A DNA stretch of 9,909 bases, taken from Propionibacteriaceae bacterium. GTDB lineage: Bacteria; Actinomycetota; Actinomycetes; Propionibacteriales; Propionibacteriaceae. The translations under genes and the position numbers were made by a program. The stretch is from contig JAUNUL010000083.1 in assembly GCA_030538175.1 (NCBI GenBank), positions 1 through 9,909 on the forward strand. Direction: 5' to 3'. Below the pieces are notes generated by a model. That model was not told where the DNA came from. It saw only the letters and a program-made list of their open reading frames with translations, and did no database searches. Below are positions 1 to 6,333 of this stretch, in pieces (within the stretch, counting starts at the first letter, position 1; every line of letters begins with the position of its first letter).

Positions 1-59
1 ATGATCTGTGTCGCCGGATGCTGTCGGTGATCCAGCCTGCTGGGACCACTCCATGATCC

Positions 60-65
60 AGGAGG
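60..65 (+). promoter_or_regulatory. Ribosome binding site of the TRIC-family gene
   Basis: AGGAGG is a near-perfect Shine-Dalgarno match. It lies 4 nt before the ATG at 70 and only 1 nt before an in-frame GTG at 67, so the ATG is the more plausible start although the spacing is short. The next in-frame GTG (118) falls inside the first membrane helix and would truncate the protein. Confidence 0.7.
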
Positions 66-69
66 TGTG

Positions 70-759
70 ATGACCATCGAAGCGGACCTGCTGTTTCGTC
101 TGGTCGATGTCTTCGGGGTGTTCGCGAACGCGGTTCTCGGCGGAGCGGTCGCCCGCACCAAGGGGTTCGACGCGATCGGTTTCGCGATCCTCGCGATCTG
201 TTCCGGTTTGGGTGGCGGGATGTTGCGCGACGTGCTGCTCGGCGTCGGCTTCCCGGTCGCGCTCACTGACCCGCTGTATCTCAGCTCGGCCCTCATCGGC
301 GCTGCGGTGGCCTTCCTGTTGGACCTCGGCCGTGGTTGGGGCCGGCGCGCGCTTCTGCTCGGTGACGCCCTGGCGCTGGGGTGCTGGTCCGCAACCGGTG
401 CCGCGAAAGCCCTTGGGGTCGGGCTCGCCTATCTGCCGGCCATCTTCTTGGGGGTCATCACGGCCGTCGGGGGCGGCATGCTGCGCGACATCCTGGTCAA
501 CCAGACGCCGTCGGTCTTCAACGGGCCGTTGTACGCCACCGTCTCCGTGATCGCGTCGACCGAGATGGTGGTTTTGCGGTCGCTTGATCAGTACGGGTTG
601 GGCATGGGGTTGGCGATCATCACCGGTGGGGTCCTCGGACTGGTGTCCCGTTGGCGCCAGTGGACCCTGCCACCCGCAGCCCAATGGACGGTCCCGCGAC
701 CCCGCGTACGCAAGCTCTTCCGATCGCGCGCCCGTCCGCCGAAGGGTCGTCTCTTCTGA
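70..759 (+). CDS. Trimeric intracellular cation (TRIC/UPF0126) channel family protein
   Basis: Small polytopic membrane protein of the prokaryotic TRIC family (UPF0126, YadS/YicG-like), whose characterised members form trimeric monovalent-cation (K+) channels. The sequence shows two homologous halves of the usual three-helix type, each closing with the signature GGGMLRD (residues 49-55 and 135-141, counted from the GTG at 67). Each signature is followed by a Pro-containing segment (VGFP and NQTP), and the family pattern KGFDAIGF is at 32-39. A seventh helix lies near 176-194. Length (about 229 aa) suits the family, with an unusually basic C-terminal tail (195-230, rich in Arg, Lys and Pro) that probably faces the cytoplasm. 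The stop codon lies inside the first copy of a 12-nt repeat. The gene converges on the ATPase gene, so the two are not co-transcribed. The family assignment is secure; the transported ion in this organism is inferred. Confidence 0.9.
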   Translation: MTIEADLLFRLVDVFGVFANAVLGGAVARTKGFDAIGFAILAICSGLGGGMLRDVLLGVGFPVALTDPLYLSSALIGAAVAFLLDLGRGWGRRALLLGDALALGCWSATGAAKALGVGLAYLPAIFLGVITAVGGGMLRDILVNQTPSVFNGPLYATVSVIASTEMVVLRSLDQYGLGMGLAIITGGVLGLVSRWRQWTLPPAAQWTVPRPRVRKLFRSRARPPKGRLF

Positions 760-806
760 GACGCGGGTGGCTCGTCTCTTCTGAGGCGCGAACTCGTCTC
801 TTCTAG
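748..806. repeat. Three-copy CGTCTCTTCTGA repeat at a convergent gene junction
   Basis: CGTCTCTTCTGA occurs at 748-759 and 773-784, and as CGTCTCTTCTAG at 795-806, with repeat starts 25 and 22 nt apart. The units between are also related (GAGACGCGGG and GAGGCGCGAA), so this looks like an imperfect tandem duplication of about 2.5 copies. Copy 1 contains the TGA stop of the TRIC gene (757-759). Copy 3 contains the minus-strand TAG stop of the ATPase gene (803-805). GAGACG at 758-763 can pair either with CGTCTC at 748-753 (4-nt loop) or with CGTCTC at 773-778 (9-nt loop), giving two mutually exclusive 6-bp hairpins. Neither is followed by a T-tract, so a terminator role is possible but not shown. 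Confidence 0.75.
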
Positions 807-3514
807 CGTCGGGCTTCCAGACCTCGGCGGATCGCCTTGTCGACTTCGACGATGGCGAAGACGAGGACGCCTGCCAGCACTGGGAATGTCCAGTGGCTCA
901 GGTCGACGACGGTGGTGCCGAAGGCGACTTGCATGAACGGGAGATACACGAACGCCAACTGCAGGGCGATCATCAGCCCGATGCAGAGCCAGGACACGGG
1001 GTTGGTCGTGAACAGTTCCTTGCGCAAGGAGCGGGCGCGGCTGAAGCGGGCGGCGAGCAGATAGCAGATTTGTCCGACGACGAGTGTGTTCACGGCGATG
1101 GTCCGGGATTCAGCTAGCCCGATCCCTTGCCCCTGGGCCAACAGGAAGGCCGCCATCGCCAGCCCGCCGATGAGGATCGACACATAGGCGATGCGCAGGA
1201 CGGCTTCGGCGTTCAGCAAGGATTCCTTGGGGTCGCGCGGTGGACGGTCCATGATGCCGGGCTCCGGCGGCTCGAATGCCAGCGCGAGGCACAGTGTGAT
1301 GGCGGTGATCAGATTGACCCACAGGACCTGCAGGGGTGTGATCGGCAACGTCATGCCGGCGAGCATCGCGGCGAAGATGACCAGGCCTTGGCCGCCGTTG
1401 GTCGGCAGCACGAACACGATCGCCTTCTTGAGGTTGTCATAGATGGTGCGACCCATGACCACCGCAGCGGCGATCGAAGCGAAGTTGTCGTCGGCCAGCA
1501 CGACATCGGCGGCGTCCTTGGTGGCTTCGGTGCCTTTGATGCCCATCGCCACGCCCACATCGGCCTTCTTCAGTGACGGCGCGTCGTTCACGCCGTCGCC
1601 GGTCATGGCCACGACGTGGCCGTTGGCCTGCAGGGCGGTGACCAGACGCAGCTTGTGTTCGGGGCTGGTTCGGGCATAGATGTCGTGGTCCCGGACGATC
1701 TGGCGCAACTCCTCATCGGTTGCCCGCTCGAGCTCCGCGCCGGTGATCACCCGGTCGCCGATGCCCATTTCGGTCGCGATCGCCTTCGCGGTGTCGCCGT
1801 GGTCGCCGGTGATCATCTTGACGTCGATCCCCGCGCGGTGCACGCTCGCGATCGCGTCGGTTGCCTCTTGGCGTGGGGGATCGATGATCCCGTACAACCC
1901 GAGGAACACGAACCCGCCCGCGTCCACATCGTCCTGGGTGAGGGTCGTCGTTCCCTGGTCGGCGCGCCGTGCGGCCGCGGCGAGCACGCGGAGCCCCTGC
2001 GCCCCGAGCCGGTGCATCTCGGTCACCCAGCGGTCGCGATCCAGGGGCTCGGTCTCATCCAGTCCCGTGCCCTGGGTCGAACAACGATCGAGCAGCCGAT
2101 CCGGGGCCCCCTTGAGATGGATGACCAGCTCATCGGGCCGGTGGACATGCCGGTCCAGCGTCGCCATGTATTTGTTTGCCGAGTCGAACGGCACGACCGC
2201 CAACCGGTTCTGGTCGCCCCCGGAGGCACCGGCCTTGAGTGCGAAGGTGCGTACGCCGCCGTCGGTCGGGTCGCCGGTGACCGCCCAGTCCTCGTCGCGC
2301 TGTTCGATGGAGGCATCGTTGGCGCGCTCGGCCACCTCCGCCATCGCGAAGAGGTCATGGTGGTCGGCCAGAGTCGCCGGCTCCCCGTTGGTGTGCGTGA
2401 TGGTGCCGTTGTCGGGGGCATAGCCGGTGCCGGTGACCAGATACGTGTCGGCGGGCGTCACCACGGTCCGCAAGGTCATCTCGTTGCGGGTCAGGGTGCC
2501 GGTCTTGTCCGAGCAGATCGTGGTCACCGAGCCGAGTGTCTCGACCGATCCCATGCGGCGGGTGATCGCGTTGCGCTTGGCCATCCACTGGACGCCGAGC
2601 GCGAGGGTGATGGTCAGCACGGCCGGCAGACCCTCGGGGATCGCCGCCACCGCGAAGCTGATCGCGGCCATGACAAGCTCCGACCAGGGATAGCGGTGGA
2701 CCAGACCGGCCACCAGCGCCATCGCCAGTGCCATCCCGACCGCAACGACCGCCAGGGTCTTCGAGAACGTCGTCATTGCCCGGGTGAGGGGGGTCTCCAT
2801 GGCCTCCACCTCGGCCAGCATCGACGTGATCCGCCCGATCTCGGTGTCGATGCCAGTCCCGGTGACGATGCCACGACCGCTGCCGCTCACCGCAGTGGTG
2901 CCGGCGTACGCCATCGACGTCCGGTCACCGAGCACCGCCTCGGCCGGCACCTGGTCGGCGTCCTTCTCGGCCGGCACGGACTCACCGGTCAGCGCCGATT
3001 CCTCGATCCGCAGATTGGTGGCATCAGCGATCCGCAGGTCGGCAGGAACCCGGTCCCCGGCGGCCAGGCGGACGAGATCGCCGGGCACGACGTCCTCGGC
3101 GGGGATCACGGTCCAGGCGCCGTCCCGGCGTACTTTCGCCTCCAACCGCAACATGCCACGGATGCTCTCCAACGCATCCGCTGCACGGCCCTCCTGCACG
3201 AAGCCGACGATCGCGTTGATCAGCACGACGGCAACAATCACGATCGTGTCGAAAACCTGACCGAGGACCCCGGTGAAGACGGCCGCGGCGAGCAGCACAT
3301 AGATCATCGGGTCGTGGAACTGCCGGAAGAATCGCTTGAGTGCGGTCTCCTGCTCGGCTTCGGGCAGCGCGTTCGCGCCGTGCCGGCTGAGCTGTTCCGC
3401 AGCGAGGGCCCTGCTCAGGCCATCCCGACCGCCGGGAGCAGTGGCATACACCTCCTCGACAGGCTGCGCATGGACGGGAAGTCCTTGGCTGGCAACGGAG
3501 CTCTCGGGAGACAT
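803..3514 (-). CDS. Cation-transporting P-type (P2) ATPase
   Basis: Membrane pump that couples ATP hydrolysis through a phospho-aspartate to cation movement. In order: N-terminal cation-ATPase domain (about 20-85), actuator loop TGES (176-179), PEGLP in helix M4 (293-297), phosphorylation motif DKTGT with Asp336, nucleotide-site KGAPD (468-472), ITGD (568-571), hinge TGDGVND (638-644), and a C-terminal domain with helices M5-M10 (about 697-890). Ten helices and 903 aa match P2-type pumps (Ca2+-ATPase, CtpF-like). Ion-site residues differ from the sarcoplasmic Ca2+-ATPase: M4 Glu294 and M6 Asn734/Thr737 are kept, M5 has NGGQ (Gln709 where that pump has Glu), and M6 has NLITA (Ala738 where it has Asp). 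The ion is therefore uncertain. The ATG at 3514 has an upstream GAGAGG (3518-3523). It begins 35 bp after the patatin gene and is probably co-transcribed with it. The pump fold is certain; substrate is not. Confidence 0.95.
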   Translation of the reverse strand: MSPESSVASQGLPVHAQPVEEVYATAPGGRDGLSRALAAEQLSRHGANALPEAEQETALKRFFRQFHDPMIYVLLAAAVFTGVLGQVFDTIVIVAVVLINAIVGFVQEGRAADALESIRGMLRLEAKVRRDGAWTVIPAEDVVPGDLVRLAAGDRVPADLRIADATNLRIEESALTGESVPAEKDADQVPAEAVLGDRTSMAYAGTTAVSGSGRGIVTGTGIDTEIGRITSMLAEVEAMETPLTRAMTTFSKTLAVVAVGMALAMALVAGLVHRYPWSELVMAAISFAVAAIPEGLPAVLTITLALGVQWMAKRNAITRRMGSVETLGSVTTICSDKTGTLTRNEMTLRTVVTPADTYLVTGTGYAPDNGTITHTNGEPATLADHHDLFAMAEVAERANDASIEQRDEDWAVTGDPTDGGVRTFALKAGASGGDQNRLAVVPFDSANKYMATLDRHVHRPDELVIHLKGAPDRLLDRCSTQGTGLDETEPLDRDRWVTEMHRLGAQGLRVLAAAARRADQGTTTLTQDDVDAGGFVFLGLYGIIDPPRQEATDAIASVHRAGIDVKMITGDHGDTAKAIATEMGIGDRVITGAELERATDEELRQIVRDHDIYARTSPEHKLRLVTALQANGHVVAMTGDGVNDAPSLKKADVGVAMGIKGTEATKDAADVVLADDNFASIAAAVVMGRTIYDNLKKAIVFVLPTNGGQGLVIFAAMLAGMTLPITPLQVLWVNLITAITLCLALAFEPPEPGIMDRPPRDPKESLLNAEAVLRIAYVSILIGGLAMAAFLLAQGQGIGLAESRTIAVNTLVVGQICYLLAARFSRARSLRKELFTTNPVSWLCIGLMIALQLAFVYLPFMQVAFGTTVVDLSHWTFPVLAGVLVFAIVEVDKAIRRGLEARR

Positions 3515-3549
3515 GTTCCCTCTCGTGTCGGCGTTGTCCTGGCTGGGAA

Positions 3550-4875
3550 TCAGCGAAGGGTGAAGTCGGTGATCAACCCGTCGCGCACCGTCACCTCAGC
3601 GATCGTGCGGCCCATGGGATCTGCCCCCGGGACGCGGACCTCCCACTGGACGGCATCGCGATACGTGCGCTTGCGGGTGAGGTTGATCGTCACGCGGGTC
3701 GGCAGGTCGTGGGTGAAGAACTGCTCCACGATCGCCACGTCCCTGGTCCGCGACTGCTGCCAGCCGGGCAGGGTGACCGACACCGTGCAGCCGAGCGCCA
3801 CATGGTCGAGGATCCGATCGGCATCCCGTGCCTGCCAGGCAGCCTCGAAACTCGTCGCGGCGAGGAAATCCTCAGCCTGGGTCTTGCCTTGGTCGATCAG
3901 TTCACGCACGAAACGTGGGTCGCGGTTCAGCTTCGAGTTGTGTGACCACCGAACGGATCCGGCGGGTCGCTGCATCTCCAACAGCCGAATCGTCACTGGT
4001 CGCAGCCGCTCGGACTTGAGCTCACCGCGAGCGATGAGATCGTCCAGGATCTCAATCGAACTGATCTCCTGGAGCAGGGCCAGGTTGCTTGCCAACTCGC
4101 TTCGCCGTGTCGCGATCTCTGCGAGCGAGGTCGGCTCGTGATCGATCGACGTGGGGTTGACCTGGATGATCCAGACCTCGTCCGGGGCGGACTCCAACAG
4201 GGTCGACACCGGTGGGTTCTGCGCCATCTGGCTGTCGATCCACGACGTGTACTGCGTCGCGGACCGCAACAGGCTGGGGATCGCCGCGGCCTCCAGAACG
4301 GCATCCACATTGATTTCCCCGGCGCGGCTGCTGAACGTGCTCGACTTGCCCGACACCATGTCGACCGCGCCCAACAACAGCAGCGGGGCCCCGGGGGCGA
4401 CCGCCAATTCGGACAGGCCGTCGAAGTCGATGACTGACCGCACCAGCGAACGGAGGTGTTCCGTGCTCCACGCGTAGAGGATGGAGTAATAGGGGCTGAT
4501 GGTCGACGCGCCGAACTGTTCGGCGACCCGGGAGCCCCACAGCATCATGGAATTCAGTGCCCGCTCCACCGGCAGGGAGGTGGAGGTCGCGGACCAGAAC
4601 CTCTCCAGCAATGCGCTCGCCCGCTCCGGTCGATCACGGACGAGGGTCGACCAGGCCACGAGCGCGCACACTGCTGCACCCGACGAGCCGCTGAGGCCGA
4701 CGATCTCATAGTCGGACAGCACGTCGGATTCCATGTACCTGCTCAACACGCCAGCGGTGAAGGCCGTGTGGCTACCGCCGCCCTGGCAGGCGATCGCCAC
4801 CTTGCGACGTTCGGTGGGTTCGCTCACCTCTCCAATGTACTGAAGGTCTCGTGCCGGGTTCGTCCGCACCGGCAT
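3550..4875 (-). CDS. Patatin-like phospholipase with C-terminal NTF2/SnoaL-like domain
   Basis: Patatins are Ser-Asp dyad lipid acyl hydrolases. The N-terminal half has the glycine-rich oxyanion loop QGGGSHTAFTAGVL (31-44), the nucleophile elbow LSGSSGAAVCA (61-71, candidate Ser65) and the dyad region WIDSQMAQNPP (212-222, candidate Asp214). Two positions are unusual: the elbow reads G-S-S-G-A, not G-x-S-x-G, and the DG[GAL] usual after the catalytic Asp is D-S. The last 100 or so residues (about 340-441) resemble an NTF2/SnoaL-like fold: an opening helix with WQARDADRI, then strands ending VTVRDGLITDFTL. No signal peptide or clear membrane helix is visible, so it is likely cytoplasmic. ATG at 4875 is supported by GGAGGAG 8 nt upstream. 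It lies 57 bp after the methyltransferase gene and 35 bp before the ATPase gene. The patatin call is firm; activity and the tail-domain call are inference. Confidence 0.88.
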   Translation of the reverse strand: MPVRTNPARDLQYIGEVSEPTERRKVAIACQGGGSHTAFTAGVLSRYMESDVLSDYEIVGLSGSSGAAVCALVAWSTLVRDRPERASALLERFWSATSTSLPVERALNSMMLWGSRVAEQFGASTISPYYSILYAWSTEHLRSLVRSVIDFDGLSELAVAPGAPLLLLGAVDMVSGKSSTFSSRAGEINVDAVLEAAAIPSLLRSATQYTSWIDSQMAQNPPVSTLLESAPDEVWIIQVNPTSIDHEPTSLAEIATRRSELASNLALLQEISSIEILDDLIARGELKSERLRPVTIRLLEMQRPAGSVRWSHNSKLNRDPRFVRELIDQGKTQAEDFLAATSFEAAWQARDADRILDHVALGCTVSVTLPGWQQSRTRDVAIVEQFFTHDLPTRVTINLTRKRTYRDAVQWEVRVPGADPMGRTIAEVTVRDGLITDFTLR

Positions 4876-4883
4876 CGGTGGAA

Positions 4884-4890
4884 CTCCTCC
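4884..4890 (-). promoter_or_regulatory. Ribosome binding site of the patatin-like gene
   Basis: Reading the minus strand, GGAGGAG lies 8 nt before the ATG at 4875. It decides this start over an in-frame GTG at codon 17, which has only a GGAGAG directly abutting it. Confidence 0.7.
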
Positions 4891-4932
4891 CGCTGGGTCG
4901 GCGTACGTGCTCCGCGGGGGAGTGGAGGCAAC

Positions 4933-6198
4933 TCAGGCAGGCTTGCGGGCCATCACGTACAAGCGATCGGTGGCGACCTCAAGTCCGGCCTGCGGGCCGC
5001 GAACATAGCGCTCCACCGTTTCCAGACCCGCCTCGCCAACCGCACGGAGCACAGCGTTTGGATTGTGCAGGACGAAGTCGAGGTTCACCGGGTGGCCCAG
5101 CAGTTCGTCGGTGTGCCGGATCTCGTTGCCGGCATGGAGGGCGAGCACGAGCCAGCCGCCAGGGGCGAGGACGCGGGCGAGGCTGGTGAGTGCGGTGGAC
5201 AGCTCCGACTCGGCCAGGTGCACCAGGGCATACCAGGCCGTGATCGCCCCCCACGCGGCAGCCGTGGGCGGGCGCAGGAGTTTGGTCAGGTCGCCGGTCC
5301 GGAAGGTCACCTCCGGGTACGCCGCCTGTGCCGTTGCCACCATCTGGGGCGACAGGTCGAAGCCGGTGACGTCCGCACCGGCTGTCGCCAGCCAATGGGT
5401 CGTGTGCCCGGGCCCGCACCCGACATCGGCCACGGGGCCCGGCGCCTGGGTCGCGATTCGCCTCAGCAGCCAACGATCGAAGGGTTTGTGATCGAGCTCG
5501 CCGCCGAACTGCGCCAAGTACGCCTCAGCCACGGCGTCATAGGCCTCGATCACGCGGGCATCCCGTGCTGCGGCACCGCCGGCGAGCACGCTGTCTCGAT
5601 CCGGGGCAGGAGTGGCGGGGGCGCTCTCCTCACTCTCGGATGAGCCCAGGAGATGGACCCACCGGTGGTCATGCTGGCCCACCTTCCGGTCGAGCTGGCG
5701 GACCAGCGGCACCGACCGACCGGCGAGCTGATGGAGACAGTCCTCGACCGCGCCACGGTCACCGAACGGGTGCAGACGCTCGGTGCGAGTCTTGAGCTCA
5801 CCCGGTGCTTGGGCCCCGCGCAGCAACAGGACGGTCAGGATTGCTGCCTCATCCGGAGCGAGGCCCAGTCGATCGGTCAGCAGTTGGTGATATTTCAGCG
5901 TCCGTGCCGGGCGTCCGGTCCAGACCACTTTGATCAGCTCGCGGTGTTTCAGGTCCTGCAGCTGGGTTTCCAGGTCGTGGTCGGTGTAGTCGGTCACCGG
6001 GTCGCGGTTGCTGGTTTGGTTGCAGGCGGTGCGGACTGCGTTGAGGCTCAACGGATAGCTCCCGGGCACCGTGCGCTGTTTCTCCATCAGTGCACCGAGG
6101 ATCCGCTGGTCCACCGGTGAGAGGTCGGGCAGGGATTGGGCAGGCGGGGAGTGATCGGGGAGTGGGTGGCCGGCATTCTGCGACTGGTGGTCGGGCAC
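4933..6198 (-). CDS. DUF480 (YceH-like) winged-helix protein fused to a SAM-dependent methyltransferase
   Basis: Two-domain protein of 421 aa. Residues about 26-185 match the DUF480/YceH family (tandem winged-helix), seen as LSPVDQRILGALMEKQRT, the signature YPLSLNAVRTACNQTSNRDPV (48-68), and the second-domain pattern APDEAAILTVLLLRGAQAPGEL. An acidic, Ala/Pro-rich linker (186-210) leads to a class I methyltransferase (about 214-420). That domain shows motif I VADVGCGPGH (256-265), an acidic ribose-binding loop VTGFDLSP (277-284), motif RTGDL (300-304) and LAPGGWLVLAL (345-354). The methyl acceptor is unknown. The start is GTG at 6198: an in-frame TAG at 6208-6210 blocks any upstream extension, there is no ribosome site, and a -10 element sits at leaderless distance. 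The next in-frame start (GTG, codon 29) would clip the DUF480 domain. It is likely the first gene of a methyltransferase-patatin-ATPase unit. Domain calls are strong; role unknown. Confidence 0.9.
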   Translation of the reverse strand: MPDHQSQNAGHPLPDHSPPAQSLPDLSPVDQRILGALMEKQRTVPGSYPLSLNAVRTACNQTSNRDPVTDYTDHDLETQLQDLKHRELIKVVWTGRPARTLKYHQLLTDRLGLAPDEAAILTVLLLRGAQAPGELKTRTERLHPFGDRGAVEDCLHQLAGRSVPLVRQLDRKVGQHDHRWVHLLGSSESEESAPATPAPDRDSVLAGGAAARDARVIEAYDAVAEAYLAQFGGELDHKPFDRWLLRRIATQAPGPVADVGCGPGHTTHWLATAGADVTGFDLSPQMVATAQAAYPEVTFRTGDLTKLLRPPTAAAWGAITAWYALVHLAESELSTALTSLARVLAPGGWLVLALHAGNEIRHTDELLGHPVNLDFVLHNPNAVLRAVGEAGLETVERYVRGPQAGLEVATDRLYVMARKPA

Positions 6199-6204
6199 AC
6201 AGCG

Positions 6205-6210
6205 AATCTA
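6205..6210 (-). promoter_or_regulatory. Candidate -10 element for leaderless transcription of the DUF480-methyltransferase gene
   Basis: On the minus strand TAGATT (pattern TANNNT) ends 6 nt before the GTG start at 6198, which would place transcription initiation on or beside the first base of the start codon. There is no ribosome site ahead of the GTG. No convincing -35 hexamer sits 17-18 nt upstream. Leaderless mRNAs with this geometry are common in actinobacteria; the assignment here is inference. Confidence 0.4.
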
Positions 6211-6264
6211 TCGCTCAACGGACCGCGGGCACCTGGGAAGCCGAGCAATCCGTCGGAGATGGCA

Positions 6265-6297
6265 GTGGGCCCCACCCGGATCGCGGATGGGGCCCAC
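6265..6297 (-). terminator. GC-rich hairpin downstream of icd
   Basis: GTGGGCCCCA (6265-6274) and TGGGGCCCAC (6288-6297) form a perfect 10-bp stem. After a single C/A mismatch the stem continues for 3 bp (CCG 6276-6278 with CGG 6284-6286) around a 5-nt loop. It lies 37 bp beyond the icd stop and about 55 bp before the next promoter candidate, which is where an icd terminator is expected. No T-tract follows on either strand, so this would be an actinobacterial-type U-less terminator or an mRNA-stabilising 3' structure. Confidence 0.6.
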
Positions 6298-6333
6298 ACT
6301 GGTCTCAACAACGGAATATCAAGGGCTATTCCG

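Noticed and set aside
3..56. Possible tail of an upstream plus-strand gene ending at TGA 54-56
   Set aside because: A frame is open from the window edge (17 codons, ending QPAGTTP) and stops 13 nt before the TRIC start, which would suit an upstream operon partner. It is too short to tell from chance.
748..806. CRISPR-like array from the three short repeats
   Set aside because: The repeats are 12 nt with 10-13-nt related spacers and no cas genes. The pattern fits a small tandem duplication.
1616..4141. 841-codon open frame on the plus strand opposite the ATPase and patatin genes
   Set aside because: It lies antisense to two well-supported genes, has Arg/Gly/His/Asp-rich composition without any domain, and is the usual complementary-frame shadow in high-GC DNA.
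4876..4932. Terminator between the methyltransferase and patatin genes
   Set aside because: Only a short CTCC/GGAG pairing is seen in the 57-bp gap and no T-tract, so no terminator is called.
4456..5643. 395-codon plus-strand open frame opposite the patatin and methyltransferase genes
   Set aside because: No recognisable domain, shadow composition, and it is entirely antisense to clear coding sequence.
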